Shown: in pieces, positions 43,801 to 54,033 of the stretch
Layout of the letters: every line of letters begins with the position of its first letter
Position numbering within the stretch: position 1 is the first letter of the stretch
Notes under the pieces: model-generated
The model's input: only the letters and a program-made list of their open reading frames with translations
Told to the model about the DNA's origin: nothing
The model's database searches: none
Position numbers and translations under genes: made by a program
Assembly: GCA_022457065.1 (NCBI GenBank)
Contig: JAJGBQ010000008.1
Coordinates: 434,001 to 498,000, forward strand
DNA: 64,000 nucleotides
Direction of reading: 5' to 3'
DNA from: Curvularia sp. ZM96
Lineage: Eukaryota; Ascomycota; Dothideomycetes; Pleosporales; Pleosporaceae

Positions 43801-44854
43801 TAGCAGTCGCCATAATACTAGAGGCGGAGAAACGGGAGTACAACCCCGCGGAGAAGCCGCATTTTAGCGTCATAAAGTCGTTTTGACACGCTATTTCGTA
43901 CACGGCGATGCATAATAATGTGATCGAATGAGCGCGCCGACCCATGGAACGGAACGGAACGGTGCCTAATCGACAGCCGCAGCTGAATGCAAACGCGCGA
44001 GTTAGTAAGCTCCATGACTTCCAACAACTTAAGATCTTATAACAGACACAGACCGCCCACCAGCCTAAGCTTCAGCTGAGCCGACTGATGTAGCTGCGCT
44101 GATCTCGCCCGTTTTCAGCACCGAGTAAGTTAGTCTACCATGTCTTGATAAGGTGGACTGAGCTTGCTCGCAGCACTATCGTAAAGGCTCTAAAGCTGCA
44201 TACTGTCTTAGATCGCATTTGTATTAGGCTGCATTCACATGTCATCTTTAGCAAAAGCTGTTCTATAGAATGAAGTACATGCATTAGGACCGAATAAAAG
44301 ATAGCGTAAACTTAATGACAAGATACCCTCATCGTTGATCTAATGCCACTACCGTCACATATCTCCCTACTTAGGTTTCCTTATAGCTAATAACCGTCCT
44401 AGCCCAAGATATGAATGCAAAACCATGTTGGGCATGTCTACAGGTTCTCCAATATGCTGGATCACATGGAGGAAGTCGATGTTTCCCCTCCTTTACCTTC
44501 GCTACCCTTTTGCGGCGTTATACTGCTGTGTCATGATTACGGAATGCTTACGCTTTTGATTGCGCTTATGGCAGTAAGCAAGCACCAAGGACGTAGCTTG
44601 AAACGCTACGCCATAACCCTTCCAACTACGCCACAGTCATGTGATATGCACCGTAATCTGTATCCCTTAGCACTACTAAGAATATAGGAGAAAGGATGAT
44701 GTGTTACGCGTACGCATATAGATACGCACGTGCATGTAAGATAAAGTAAAGGGGCTAGATACAAGGAGTAGCGAGATGAATTTATAGGGGTAAAATGCGC
44801 TATCCGACCATTGTTCCCGAGAGATCATAATTCTAGTTGGCATAATATGTAGGG
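43797..44854 (-). repeat. 1.1-kb dispersed repeat R1, copy 2
   Basis: Inverted copy of 20233-21319, about 1058 bp. It ends GGCATAATATGTAGGG at 44854, next to repeat R4 copy X. Confidence 0.75.
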
Positions 44855-45097
44855 TTAGCTATTACTTACTTAATTCTACTGTAAAAGATTTAGAATTTAT
44901 AGATTAAATAGTTAGATATATGTCTAATAACTATACCTTTAGTTTTAATTATATTAATTATTAGGTTTGTTAAGAGTAAAGAAACTAATTCTAAAGTTTT
45001 AATAAAACTAACTTAAAATATCTGTGTAACTATATATTTTCGGTTTGCAGTATATTTTAATGAAACCGACTCCATTTCATCGTGTTATAGAGTGAGA
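44851..45097 (-). repeat. Dispersed repeat R4, copy X (AT-rich)
   Basis: Inverted match to 24759-24940: TAGGGTTAGCTATTACTTAC at one end, CATCGTGTTATAGAGTGAGA at the other. The interior is far richer in A/T than copy Y and about 60 bp longer, consistent with RIP acting on this copy. Confidence 0.75.
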
Positions 45098-45409
45098 TTA
45101 TAGAGAGTTGCGTAGAGGTTGCGCAAGCTCAATGTAGGCCAGCTGCTCAGCTCGAAGACACTAAGAAGCAGCCATTGGCCTGTATCTAGCCAAGTCTATC
45201 TAATGGTGCGGGGTATCTGACCAACAGCATCTTGGTTTCTTATCGTTGCGGCAATATTTCCGCCAACAGACTAGAGATGTGGTACATGAAGGTTATGCGT
45301 AGTCATGGTGTCGGCGTGTGAGACGCAAGATTGGCTAATATGGCATCGCATGAGAGAATACGGTGACCAAACAAAGTAAGATGAACATTGGCAGGACCTC
45401 ATCTTTAAG

Positions 45410-45417
45410 TATAAATA
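45410..45417 (+). promoter_or_regulatory. TATA box of the small secreted protein gene
   Basis: TATAAATA lies 164 bp upstream of the start codon at 45574, in a 470-bp interval that otherwise lacks repeats. Confidence 0.5.
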
Positions 45418-45573
45418 ATATTCCAATCCACATTCCATCAAGCCTAAGTGCCCTCATCAGAATTCTCCAAAGATCAAACACCCGACTTCGATAACTCGAA
45501 CATAAACCCATCGCCCACGGTAAATTATGAAAAAATCTTCCTTGTCGGCAACGCCAGCTCACTCTGACAGAAA

Positions 45574-45834
45574 ATGCTCTTCCGCACCGCCATCGTCTCT
45601 GGCCTTCTCGTCGCGCTCAGCATGATGACCGGCGTCGAAGCCAGGAAGTGTGCTTGCCAAGGAGGCTCGCCCAACTCACAGGCAGCATGCAGTGCCATTG
45701 GCGCATCATATGGGTATGGGTGCGGTTTTGGTGGATGCTGCGTCAACCCAGGAACCCAGCAATCGAGGTTTAGTAGTATGTGCGTGGAACTCGGTTTTGG
45801 ATTCTTGCAGTGCAACGAGTGCGCGGTATGCTAG
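45574..45834 (+). CDS. Small cysteine-rich secreted protein (candidate effector)
   Basis: 86 codons, single exon, ATG at 45574. Residues 1-23 form a signal peptide (M-L-F-R-T-A-I-V-S-G-L-L-V, cleavage likely after V-E-A). The 63-residue mature part has ten Cys, an even number, in the order C-x-C, C, C, C-C, C, C-x2-C-x2-C at the end, and is Gly-rich (Y-G-Y-G-C-G-F-G-G-C-C). Small size, many Cys and a position between repeat blocks are typical of fungal effectors or antimicrobial proteins. The pattern does not match a hydrophobin spacing (no second C-C pair). No homologue is recognised, and function is inferred only from form. Confidence 0.75.
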   Translation: MLFRTAIVSGLLVALSMMTGVEARKCACQGGSPNSQAACSAIGASYGYGCGFGGCCVNPGTQQSRFSSMCVELGFGFLQCNECAVC

Positions 45835-45982
45835 AGGTACCATTCTCAGGGAGTAGTCAGAATGTCAATTATTTGGGGGTGATATTGCTCTGATTTTGTT
45901 CTTGTGATGTCGATTTGTATATTTACCAAAAGTCGCATTAGCACTTAGCGGCCTATACTACTGCCAGGCCGTTCTTGCCTAG

Positions 45983-46018
45983 CCTATCCTCAATCCTATC
46001 CTCAATCCTATCCTCAAT
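45983..46018. repeat. Three tandem copies of a 12-bp unit
   Basis: CCTATCCTCAAT is repeated three times perfectly, immediately before repeat R3 copy 2. Confidence 0.9.
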
Positions 46019-46020
46019 CC

Positions 46021-46352
46021 TGACAGTTATTCCATGGAGAACAAACCTTTGTTCCATTTTTGTGGCTCGCGCTCTTGGTTCGCAGGGGGCTTGTTCCCTA
46101 AGATTTGGAACAAACCTTTCTCCTCAATCCTCAATTATGGAAAACAGCTGCAACTTAAGTGTGTAGTACAGATAATTCGCGCGCACCTAACGCACTATAT
46201 TTTGTGATACTATGAGAGATGTAGCGTAAGTTATCAGATAAAGTTTGGTAGAGAGCTGGTGTTCGTGGTTGTGGCCTGTGCTCACTGAGAGTCGCGCTTA
46301 GGGTTGCGCTGCGCTTAAGACTTAACCCTGAGTTAACCCTAACCTCTATAAA
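46021..46352 (+). repeat. Dispersed repeat R3, copy 2 (without pogo insertions)
   Basis: Runs in parallel with 31120-31371 and then with 35067 onward, lacking both pogo elements, and so shows the pre-insertion arrangement. It contains the inverted repeat GAACAAA-CC-TTTGTTC. Shorter than copy 1 by an internal deletion. Confidence 0.75.
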
Positions 46353-46383
46353 TTATTCTACAGGAACTAAGGTTGTATCTATT

Positions 46384-46510
46384 TGTAAGCCCAGAAGTAC
46401 CATGTATGGTCACGTGGTTACTCACTGACTAATAACACTGTATTTAAACTTGCTCCTATCATGATACACACAACAATACACAATACTTCCTACAACCTCA
46501 ACTGCTTACA
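46384..46510 (+). repeat. 127-bp solo-LTR-like repeat, copy 3 (family L3)
   Basis: Same ends and length as the other two copies; flanks CTATT and CTATC agree at four of five positions. The hAT relic begins at its right border, so the LTR marks the 5' truncation of that gene. Confidence 0.82.
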
Positions 46511-47371
46511 CTATCTAACTGCCGACGACTGGGCTGTTATTGCGATCTACTTGGATATTCTGAAGCCTCTCGAAAAGGCCACCTTAAAGCTGCAAGGTAG
46601 ACCCAGCCGCAGTTCAGATACGGGTATCTGGCATGTACTACCTACGATGGAGTGGCTACTCCATAGGTTCGAAAGCTTCAAGGAAGAGTATCAGTCCCAT
46701 CCGGATCCTCATTTCCGACGCGGCATTACCCAAGCCTGGGCTAAGCTTGATAAATACTATCTGCTTACTGAGAAGTCACCTATCTACGTCGCTGCAGTAG
46801 TCTTGAACCCGAAGTGGAAGTGGAAGTACTTTGAGAAGCAATGGGCTGATCATAAGGACTGGATTCAGGACGCTAAGAAAGCAGTCAGAGAGCTTTGGAC
46901 TGTTGACTATAGGAACCAGCCACTACCGGATGAACTCGAACTCTGCGAGCCCCAGCAACGCGATATGATCTTAAAATCGGATCTGGACGATTTCATCAAT
47001 TCTGTCATGGGCCCATATTCCCCAGCCACGGATCAGCCTGACGACTACGAATCATACATATCACAAGGTGTTACACCTGAGGACCAGGCTTGCAACACCC
47101 CCATAGCATACTGGTTAGAGAAACGGCGCGTTTGGCCTCGGCTTGCGAAGATGGCGCTAGACATACTATCTATTCCACCGATGAGTGATGAACCAGAGCG
47201 CATCTTTAGCCTTAGCGGTCTTCTAACAGTGGCCAATCGGGGAAGGCTTAAGACGGATGTCATCGGTGCGTCTATCTGTCTGGCAAACTGGCAGAGATTA
47301 GGTATAGTTCCTGATAGCTTTTCGGTGAGCACCTCGTGTAGTCAATCACATTTCGCCAAGACTAGTCACTG
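46511..47371 (+). pseudogene. hAT transposase C-terminal half, 5'-truncated
   Basis: An open frame without its N-terminus. D-D-W-A-V-I, then L-D-I-L-K-P-L-E-K-A-T, is the classic helical block before the dimerisation region. W-P-R-L-A-K-M-A-L-D-I-L-S-I-P, then S-D-E-P-E-R-I-F-S, is the hAT C-terminal dimerisation domain (hATC). The BED finger and first catalytic residues are missing; the L3 LTR sits at the break. The apparent ATG at 46461 lies inside the LTR and is not a transposase start. The frame is otherwise undamaged for about 287 codons, so the truncation may be fairly recent. Confidence 0.85.
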
Positions 47372-47382
47372 AAATGTGATTG
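47343..47382. repeat. 12-bp inverted repeat at the hAT 3' end
   Basis: CAATCACATTTC (47343-47354) and GAAATGTGATTG (47371-47382) are perfect inverted copies with a 16-bp loop, overlapping the hAT stop codon. Confidence 0.8.
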
Positions 47383-47732
47383 GTTCGCTTACATTGCATA
47401 CCCCTGTTCGTATATCTTGGCAATATGTTGTCAATCAACATAGAGTTGCTTCAATTCAACTCAACTCAACTTGTCTTTTCGCGATTGCATAAGCAACTCA
47501 ATTCAACTAGGACCGAAATTGAATTGAATTGATTGATTAGCAAGCCTGGAGGTCGGCAATGTTGTCTCGAAATGCATTCCGGATACTAAAACGGGGTGAG
47601 GCAAGTCAGTCACAGCGACGCGACCGACCCTTCGCTTACCGCTTATCGATAACGAGACTTTCATGATCTCTTTCTTTCCCACTTGGTCTATGACCCATCG
47701 CATTTGATCGCAATTTGAAAACAACAATAAAC
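47383..47732. other. Intergenic, promoter of the methyltransferase
   Basis: CAACTCAA/TTGAATTG repeats occur near 47446-47535. The last 100 bp lead into the methyltransferase start. Confidence 0.4.
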
Positions 47733-48896
47733 ATGGCACCCAATTCCAAGCTCAACGCAAAGCGCAAGGTGGCAAGAGAAGGAGACAAACCTGCGAAACC
47801 AAAGAACGACAAACAACGGCCGACAACCGCCAAAGAAGCAAGAGGACCGGGGATATCCTACATACCCATTGAACTCCAACAACTCTTGTTGAACATTTTC
47901 CGGAACTCGTTTGCGGAGAGGCTGAGTTCAGATTTTGGGCCGCTGTTGCAGGAAGTCAAGGGACGTCTTTATAATCGCGATTTCGCCACTGCGTTTGAAA
48001 AGAATGAGTATCTGGAGGCATATGCGGCTAGGTGGAGTGCTAGTCGCGCGTTGGGGTATTTGGATTTGGTATGGGAGTGGAGGGACGAGTTGTGGTTGGA
48101 TGAGGATGAGGTAGAAGGAGAAGAAGAAGGGAGCCAGGAAGTTGGCAAAGAGGGTGTCAAGTCGAAGAGTCGGAATATTGTATGTCTCGGTGGAGGAGCA
48201 GGCGCGGAGATTGTGGCTCCGGGCGGCATGCAGAAGTTGATGTCTAGCATGGGCTCATCATCATCATTATCAGAAGAAGAAGGGGGTGAGGTTGTGAGAC
48301 AAAAGATTGAGGTTGCAGCGATAGACGTCGCCGACTGGAGCGTGGTAGTTGAAAACCTCGCGAAACAACTCACCACCGCACCACTACTCAACAAATACGC
48401 ATCGGCCGCCGCGAAAGCCGCAAACGTACCATTACTCAACCCAGACGCCATCGCGATACAGTTCAAGCAGCAAGATGTACTACATGCTTCGCCTGAGGAA
48501 CTCTCCGCACAGCTTGCCGACGCACACCTCGTCACACTGCTCTTTACCCTGAACGAACTGTACTCAACATCAATGCCGCTAACCCAGCGCTTCCTTCTCC
48601 GTCTGACGTCAATCCTCCAACCTGACGCTCTTCTCCTTGTCGTCGATAGTCTCGGGAGTTACTCGTCGGTTACTCTGAATGGCGTGGAGAAGAAGTACCC
48701 GATGCAGTGGCTGCTAGACCACACGCTGTTGAAGCAGGCTAGCGATAATGTCAATGAGCGAGGTAAAGAAGAGATAGTATGGTGGGAGAAAGTCAAGGAG
48801 GATGATAGTAGGTGGTTTAGGCTGGACGAGCGACTGCGTTATCCGATTGAGTTAGAGAATATGCGGATGCAGGTGCATCTTTATCGGAGGGTGTAG
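47733..48896 (+). CDS. BMT6: 25S rRNA m3U methyltransferase, Bmt6 family
   Basis: Start at ATG 47733 (context ACATGG), 387 codons, no intron. The N-terminus is Lys-rich, as in nucleolar proteins. I-E-L-Q-Q-L-L-L-N-I-F-R-N-S-F near residue 48 and the Y-L-E-A-Y-A-A-R-W block precede the SAM-binding glycine loop I-V-C-L-G-G-G-A-G-A-E near residue 149. An acidic, low-complexity insert lies before it. This is the layout of the Methyltransf_34 / Bmt6 family, which makes m3U in 25S rRNA (U2843 in yeast). Expected site is the nucleolus. A conserved single-copy housekeeping gene, it marks the start of an island with few repeats. The assignment is from motifs; the yeast position may not carry over. Confidence 0.85.
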   Translation: MAPNSKLNAKRKVAREGDKPAKPKNDKQRPTTAKEARGPGISYIPIELQQLLLNIFRNSFAERLSSDFGPLLQEVKGRLYNRDFATAFEKNEYLEAYAARWSASRALGYLDLVWEWRDELWLDEDEVEGEEEGSQEVGKEGVKSKSRNIVCLGGGAGAEIVAPGGMQKLMSSMGSSSSLSEEEGGEVVRQKIEVAAIDVADWSVVVENLAKQLTTAPLLNKYASAAAKAANVPLLNPDAIAIQFKQQDVLHASPEELSAQLADAHLVTLLFTLNELYSTSMPLTQRFLLRLTSILQPDALLLVVDSLGSYSSVTLNGVEKKYPMQWLLDHTLLKQASDNVNERGKEEIVWWEKVKEDDSRWFRLDERLRYPIELENMRMQVHLYRRV

Positions 48897-49291
48897 GGTG
48901 GTGGGGTGTGAGCGACGGAGATGATAGAAGTGCTAAGAATTTCGGACATCGAAACCTTGTTCTCAACGATGAGATCGTACTGCATACGAGATGACTCCTC
49001 GGTCACCCGGCTAACCCGCAAAGACAGGCAGGCTTCTAAGTCTATGCAGGCGATCTTAGCGCGCTTACGTGGCAGGACTAAGTGGGTTAAGTGGTCCGAA
49101 ATGTACATATGCGCTATGCCCAATGTATTTGTGCTAGGGCGTGGCCTTCTCGAACCTTCTCCCCATAGCTATGAGTAGTCATTATGGTTGGAGTCCGACA
49201 TGCTTTCCCTATCACAGAAGTACTCAGAGCCAATCTATCCATCGCCAACGTCTACTAAACTTGCTTCCTCGTCAACGTCACTGCACTCACC
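48897..49291. other. Intergenic spacer
   Basis: Frames on both strands are short. It ends in a C/T-rich leader before the GNAT gene. Confidence 0.4.
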
Positions 49292-49834
49292 ATGTTATCT
49301 GCCAACAATGTTGTCATTACCCCAGTTCCCTGGGATCATCCAGATAGCATCAAGCTCCGCACCACGCAGCGAACCGAGATCGCCTCTCTTGGAGGTCTAG
49401 ATCCCGGCATCCCACCATCAGCTGCCGACATCCCAGTCTTCCTGATCGCTTATCGCGCTGGCATTCCAACCGGCTGCGGCGGGCTGCGTCCACTATCTTC
49501 ATCAGATTCTTCCCTTCATAACGCTGCTGAGATCAAGCGCATGTTCGTCATCCCAGCATACCGAGGGCCGATAGTTGGGAGCCCGGGCTCGGGTATTTCT
49601 ATCGCGGAGTTGATACTGAAAAAGTTGGAGGACGAGGCGGTGGGAAGAGGCTGGTCGACGTTGCTGTTGGAGACTGGTGTTTTTTTGACGAAGGCAAGAA
49701 GGTTTTATGAGAGATGTGGGTTTGTAGAACGCGGTATGTTTGGGGGGTATAGTGAAGCGGATAACAGTGTTTGTTACGAGAAGCGGCTTGATACGAACAT
49801 GATGGCTAAAGTTACTACAGTCTCGCAAAGTTGA
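49292..49834 (+). CDS. GNAT-family N-acetyltransferase
   Basis: 180 codons, ATG at 49292 in context CACCATG, no intron. The fold elements are in order. I-P-V-F-L-I-A-Y precedes G-C-G-G-L-R-P. E-I-K-R-M-F-V-I-P-A-Y-R-G begins motif A, and the pantetheine-binding loop is stretched by an insert (G-S-P-G-S-G-I-S). L-L-L-E-T-G follows, then the A-R-R-F-Y-E-R-C-G-F motif B. It transfers acetyl from acetyl-CoA to an unknown small molecule or protein amine in the cytosol. The closing Y-S-E-A-D-N-S-V-C-Y-E-K resembles stand-alone GNATs related to PhnO/ElaA types. Adjacent to, and in the same orientation as, the methyltransferase, but no functional link is implied. Confidence 0.85.
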   Translation: MLSANNVVITPVPWDHPDSIKLRTTQRTEIASLGGLDPGIPPSAADIPVFLIAYRAGIPTGCGGLRPLSSSDSSLHNAAEIKRMFVIPAYRGPIVGSPGSGISIAELILKKLEDEAVGRGWSTLLLETGVFLTKARRFYERCGFVERGMFGGYSEADNSVCYEKRLDTNMMAKVTTVSQS

Positions 49835-50521
49835 GATGTTTCAACATCAGTATTAGTATAGAGAGTCTGCAGGATAACCACAGACCAGCAGAAGTGTATT
49901 AGTGTACAGTTGCTCACGGGAGGTTGCTTGCACAGGTTGACAATGAAGGTCGATGTCACGTCGGGTGCCGACACCCCAATGAGTCAACCTTCATCGTATC
50001 ATTGATGGAACAATCCTATAAACCGATGCTTGAGCATGTCCGAGACGTCTCCCCTTACGAACCTTCGATGCGCCTGACTGCCTCGCTCAGCCCTACTGTG
50101 ATAACGAAGATGCCTAGTTCGCGAGTGCGCGTTCAGAAAAGCTTCGAGAAGCAATAACACGAGGGTGAATTGAGTGAGTTGTACATAGTATGTTATGAAG
50201 AGCTCAGCATGTGTTGAAGTAATATGGCCATAGATGCACTAAGCTGCAATAAGTCATTTACGTAGGATAAGCTGTAAAGTAAGCGCCATCACATCACTAT
50301 TTGCAGGGAAAACAAGGGGGCGATTCGCGATAGACTACGATGGGCGAAAATCAGTATCTGATCCGCGTTGCATACTCGTGTTCTTAGATCAGAGTCGGTA
50401 ATTACCTGTTTAGGATGTATTGGGGGTCAATTCACATTAGACTAGGTCTGCATAGTTGATTCAATTCTGTAGTGATGGATAGAATACAAAAGACTTCTCA
50501 AATAACAAACTACACTACTAT
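49835..50521. other. Intergenic with R2 repeat
   Basis: No gene supported; holds R2 copy c at 50305-50450. Confidence 0.4.
50305..50450 (-). repeat. Dispersed repeat R2, copy c
   Basis: Contains GGGGCGATTCGCG, GATCCGCGTTGCATAC and TAGGATGTATTGGGGGTC, matching copies a and b. Confidence 0.7.
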
Positions 50522-51384
50522 TTACACATGCTTTGGACATTCGAGCCATACTGGCCAAGCCCGGTGATGATATTTGATAGCGTCAAAGACATCCATGATT
50601 CCGGTGTACCAAGCACACTTGAGGTCAGGAAATCTTCCCTGATATCGACTGACACGCACAAAAACTCCTGCCTCGTCGCTCCGTTGGCGGCATGATTGGC
50701 AAGGAAGAAAAGGAGCAACATTGCAATCACAGTGATCAGATGCCCATGCTCCGGCAATGAGTTGGGCTACTACCCGATTGTCTGCCCACGCTGCCTTCTC
50801 CAAGCAAGCAAATTCCATTGCTGGTCCAAACACTCTATTCATAGTCTTCTTCGTCAAAAGCCCGACCGCTGCCATCCTGGATGGACGGGTGTTGTCGATG
50901 TAAAATTCCACAACAAAGTACGACCGCCGCAGTTCCACGTCCTCATCACCGTTGGTGTCGACTTCACAATACCGGCATAGCCCACTACGCTTGCACGTGG
51001 GCGCACACCCGCGCTCCTTCACAAGATACCCGGTTACCACTCTGTCCCGCAGTATAATACCAACTGACACTGAAAGATCCTGAAGCACTATACACATGTT
51101 GGTAGCGCATAACTTTACAGTATGCAACTTCAGGTAACGCACTCTTCATGTGCCTCAGTAAAAACCGAACCTCCTGATCGATTCCTTCAAATCTGCACAG
51201 GACAACCCCGCCAGTTGCACCCCGAGCCACTCTCTAAACGCATCCTGCGTTGACACTTTCCAGGGCAAACAATCTCGTCGTACTTGACCAAATCTACTAC
51301 AGCCGCGTCTGCTCTAGGCGCCTCCGCAGTGTAACACTGCACACCGCCGCAAAGCCCTCGAAAAGAAAGACAGTCATCCGACAT
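50522..51384 (-). pseudogene. Unassigned protein, frame-disrupted or multi-exon
   Basis: An ATG at 51384 starts a 65-codon frame. A second frame (about 51240-51160) reads smoothly with A-F-R-E-W-L-G-V-Q-L-A-G. A third, to 50522, is open for 200 codons and Cys-containing (C-A-P-T-C-K-R-S-G-L-C-R-Y-C). All three look coding but do not join through clean splice sites, so I favour a decayed gene with frameshifts. Family unknown. Confidence 0.4.
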
Positions 51385-52223
51385 TTTTGCACAGAAAATG
51401 CAGACAAAAGGAAAACGGACTAAAGCTAGGCGCTATCAAAGAGAAACACCTATGTACCGCCGTGGCGAATATTACGCTCCTTGGAAAAGCTCGCAAACTG
51501 CTGACTCAAACCAATGACGCCCACTGTCGAGTAAGCAGTTCGAAGGATGCGGCCTGGCTCACCGTGCCGCAAACCTCTCTACCGTGCCACATAGTGACGT
51601 GACGTGCTCAATGATCAGTATGCCTTGGCACTACACTATCATGCACTTGCAGCTTCCGGTTTCTGCAAGCAGACGACCTTTAATCCCACGCTAAGCCTCT
51701 ATCGCTTAGTGGTGATCTTACCCAAATAGTACTAGTTTCTTCCAGCAATGCCATGGGTCGATCTGCTTTTAGACGCTCAGACCAATCAATGTGTCATATC
51801 TATAGAACCTAAGACTTTTCCAGATAAGCGTATGCCAGGCGGATCCATGTCCCGCGTGGGATGACAAGTAAGCTGCGTGTGCAAAGCGGAAGCTGCAAAT
51901 GCATGAGAGTGTAGCATTCACAAAACCTACTAGATGTTGGTTGTGGAGCACAGCGCTAATGATGCAAACTGCTTTTGCTTATAAACTAGGCTTGGTGCGA
52001 GTTTTGCATGCTCTTTAATCCTGCCCTGCAAATCTGGATTTAACTACCAGCATTCTTAGGGATGCTGCATAACGCACATTACTCTCACACTAGCGTAACC
52101 TATGGTTAACAAGAAATACGAAACTAAGGAGAAGAAGGTCTTGGCACGCAGAGAGCAGAGCTGAGTTGCACAGCAAAAACATAGAGAGTATGTGCTTTGC
52201 ACTTCCCTTCGAAGTGCTGGCTG
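51385..52223. other. Non-coding interval
   Basis: Holds the partner (51876-51914) of the 14.6-kb repeat fragment. No gene supported. Confidence 0.35.
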
Positions 52224-52921
52224 ATGTACAACAGGAAGAGGAGGAAAGAGCTCAAACAACAATTGAGATGCCCACGTTCAGGCCCCCTCATAGATAATAC
52301 GATAGCTGTAGCAGCACCGGCTGCAGCGGGCGGTTCAGACGAAAGCACGCAAGAAATCCCTGGTAGTGCTACCAGCGCCCACGCAGACACAAGAGTTCTG
52401 AACCCTTCAAGCTCGCAGCACAAGATCACGGAATTGGTTACTCAGTCCAAACAAAATCTCAACGAACTACTGGAACACGCCGATTTGCTTAAATACCTGT
52501 CGGAAAAAGCGAATTTTGCGAACGAGATTGGTACCTTAATACCAATATTTCAAACCCTCGCCAGCCGGGTGCAACGCACTGTAACTCCCGAGCAAAGAGC
52601 AATACACAGCATTCCTGACGTCCAAACGACGACTGAAACCTCAGATACCGTGAAAAAGGCCACCACAAATCCAACCGTGTCTATTATTGTTATGGTAACA
52701 AAGCAGAAGTACTAGACGCCGCCAACGAAGCTCGCCAAGAAGACTGCGTACAAGAGTCTGGTTTAATACCCTCTTACCAAGAGATTGATGTTATGGCGAG
52801 CTACAAGAGGGTAGTATTGGGGAGAGCTTTTAAAAAGAATAAAGCTACTGTGAGAAGTTTAGCAGGTAGAAGCAAGAATATCAAAACAGTATCAAGACGA
52901 ATCCGTGAGGCTCATCCCTAG
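52224..52921 (+). pseudogene. Unassigned gene with one frame change
   Basis: An open frame (ATG at 52224) gives a Ser/Ala-rich part, then a helical segment with I-T-E-L-V-T-Q-S-K-Q-N-L-N-E-L-L. Near 52680 the coding signal moves to another frame, which reads Y-Y-C-Y-G-N-K-A-E-V-L-D-A-A-N-E and runs to a TAG at 52919 through a basic C-terminus (R-S-L-A-G-R-S-K-N-I-K-T-V). The change could be an indel or a short intron I could not place. Family unknown. Repeat R3 copy 3 begins 40 bp after its end. Confidence 0.45.
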
Positions 52922-52960
52922 GCTCAGATGAAAACTTCATGCTACACATGCCCCTAACCC

Positions 52961-53053
52961 TGACAGTTATTTCATAGAGAACAAACCTTTGTTCCATTTT
53001 TGTGGCCCGCGCTTTTGGTCAGCAGGAAGCTTACCCCTAAGGCTTGGAATGAA
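52961..53053 (+). repeat. Dispersed repeat R3, copy 3 (truncated)
   Basis: TGACAGTTATTTCATAGAG start, the same GAACAAA-CC-TTTGTTC inverted repeat, and similarity ending near GGCTTGGAATGAAC. Confidence 0.75.
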
Positions 53054-54033
53054 CAGGATAATAGGACAGTAAGGCTCGTAGTGCCAGAGCAGGTGGGTCA
53101 GCTCGAGTGGCCGCGTGGGTTCATTTATGCAAAATCACACCTTGTGGCGTTTATTCCTACAGTATGACTGGTAGAATCTAAGGGTGATTAGCCCCAGAAA
53201 AGGAAAAATGAGCGGTAACCTTCCTAGGCCCTTCCTATATGGTTTAATTAAGGAGCGCAGGGGTGAACCAGCTGTGAAACAACTGCATAACGTTGGCGCC
53301 CTGTCCAACCGCCTAGCAGCACCTCTCTCATGGGTGAAAGTGGATATTACACTAGCAATAAGGGAAGGCGCTTAAACATTTTATTTATGTATATGGGTCG
53401 AAATGCTATAAGTTCCCATGGCGACCTTTATGTCTTTCACTTGCGGCATCAGGCGACGCTGCCGGATGACATAGGGATAGGCCAAGCTAGGGGCATCACG
53501 AGGATAACAGGGCAAGATAGATAGATAAAGTCTATAGCCTAAATAGAGGGGTTGACCTCATCCCTAAATAGTTATATAACTATAGCATGGTTGAGAAGAT
53601 TGTAGCACAGCGTCTAGCGTCGCACCTTTTAAACTACTTACTGCTCGTGAGCGCCATTAGTTTGAGTGAGCAGTTTGCAATTTTCTAAACCGTAACGTCA
53701 GTGCGCTAATACTTAGGGCCAGCAGGAATACATGCCCGTGTACATCTTGGGTTAGGGCAGTGTCGCACGCGGAGATGCGGTGAAAAAGTGTTCAATGTAT
53801 TGTCTCTGCTATCTACCATCTTCATTTATCTGTGGTGTAGTTATAGCCATTACTTTTACTTGTTGAGGTAGTGCGTCCTTGTTGCCGTTGCAGTGGCTTG
53901 TTGCTTCGGCTCAGCTGAAGTCATTGCTTCCGCGGCCTTGCATAGGCTGCGACACTTTCGTATAAGGAATGTACTGACTAGTTTACTTAAGACACCGCTA
54001 GCGACGTGCTCATATTTCTCATTTAGCCTCGTT
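53054..54033. other. Interval without supported gene
   Basis: Short + frames at 53184-53524 are unremarkable. Could be an old repeat, but no second copy is seen. Confidence 0.3.

Noticed and set aside
46461..46510. ATG at 46461 as the start of the hAT transposase
   Set aside because: It lies within the L3 repeat, so these codons are LTR sequence fused by chance.
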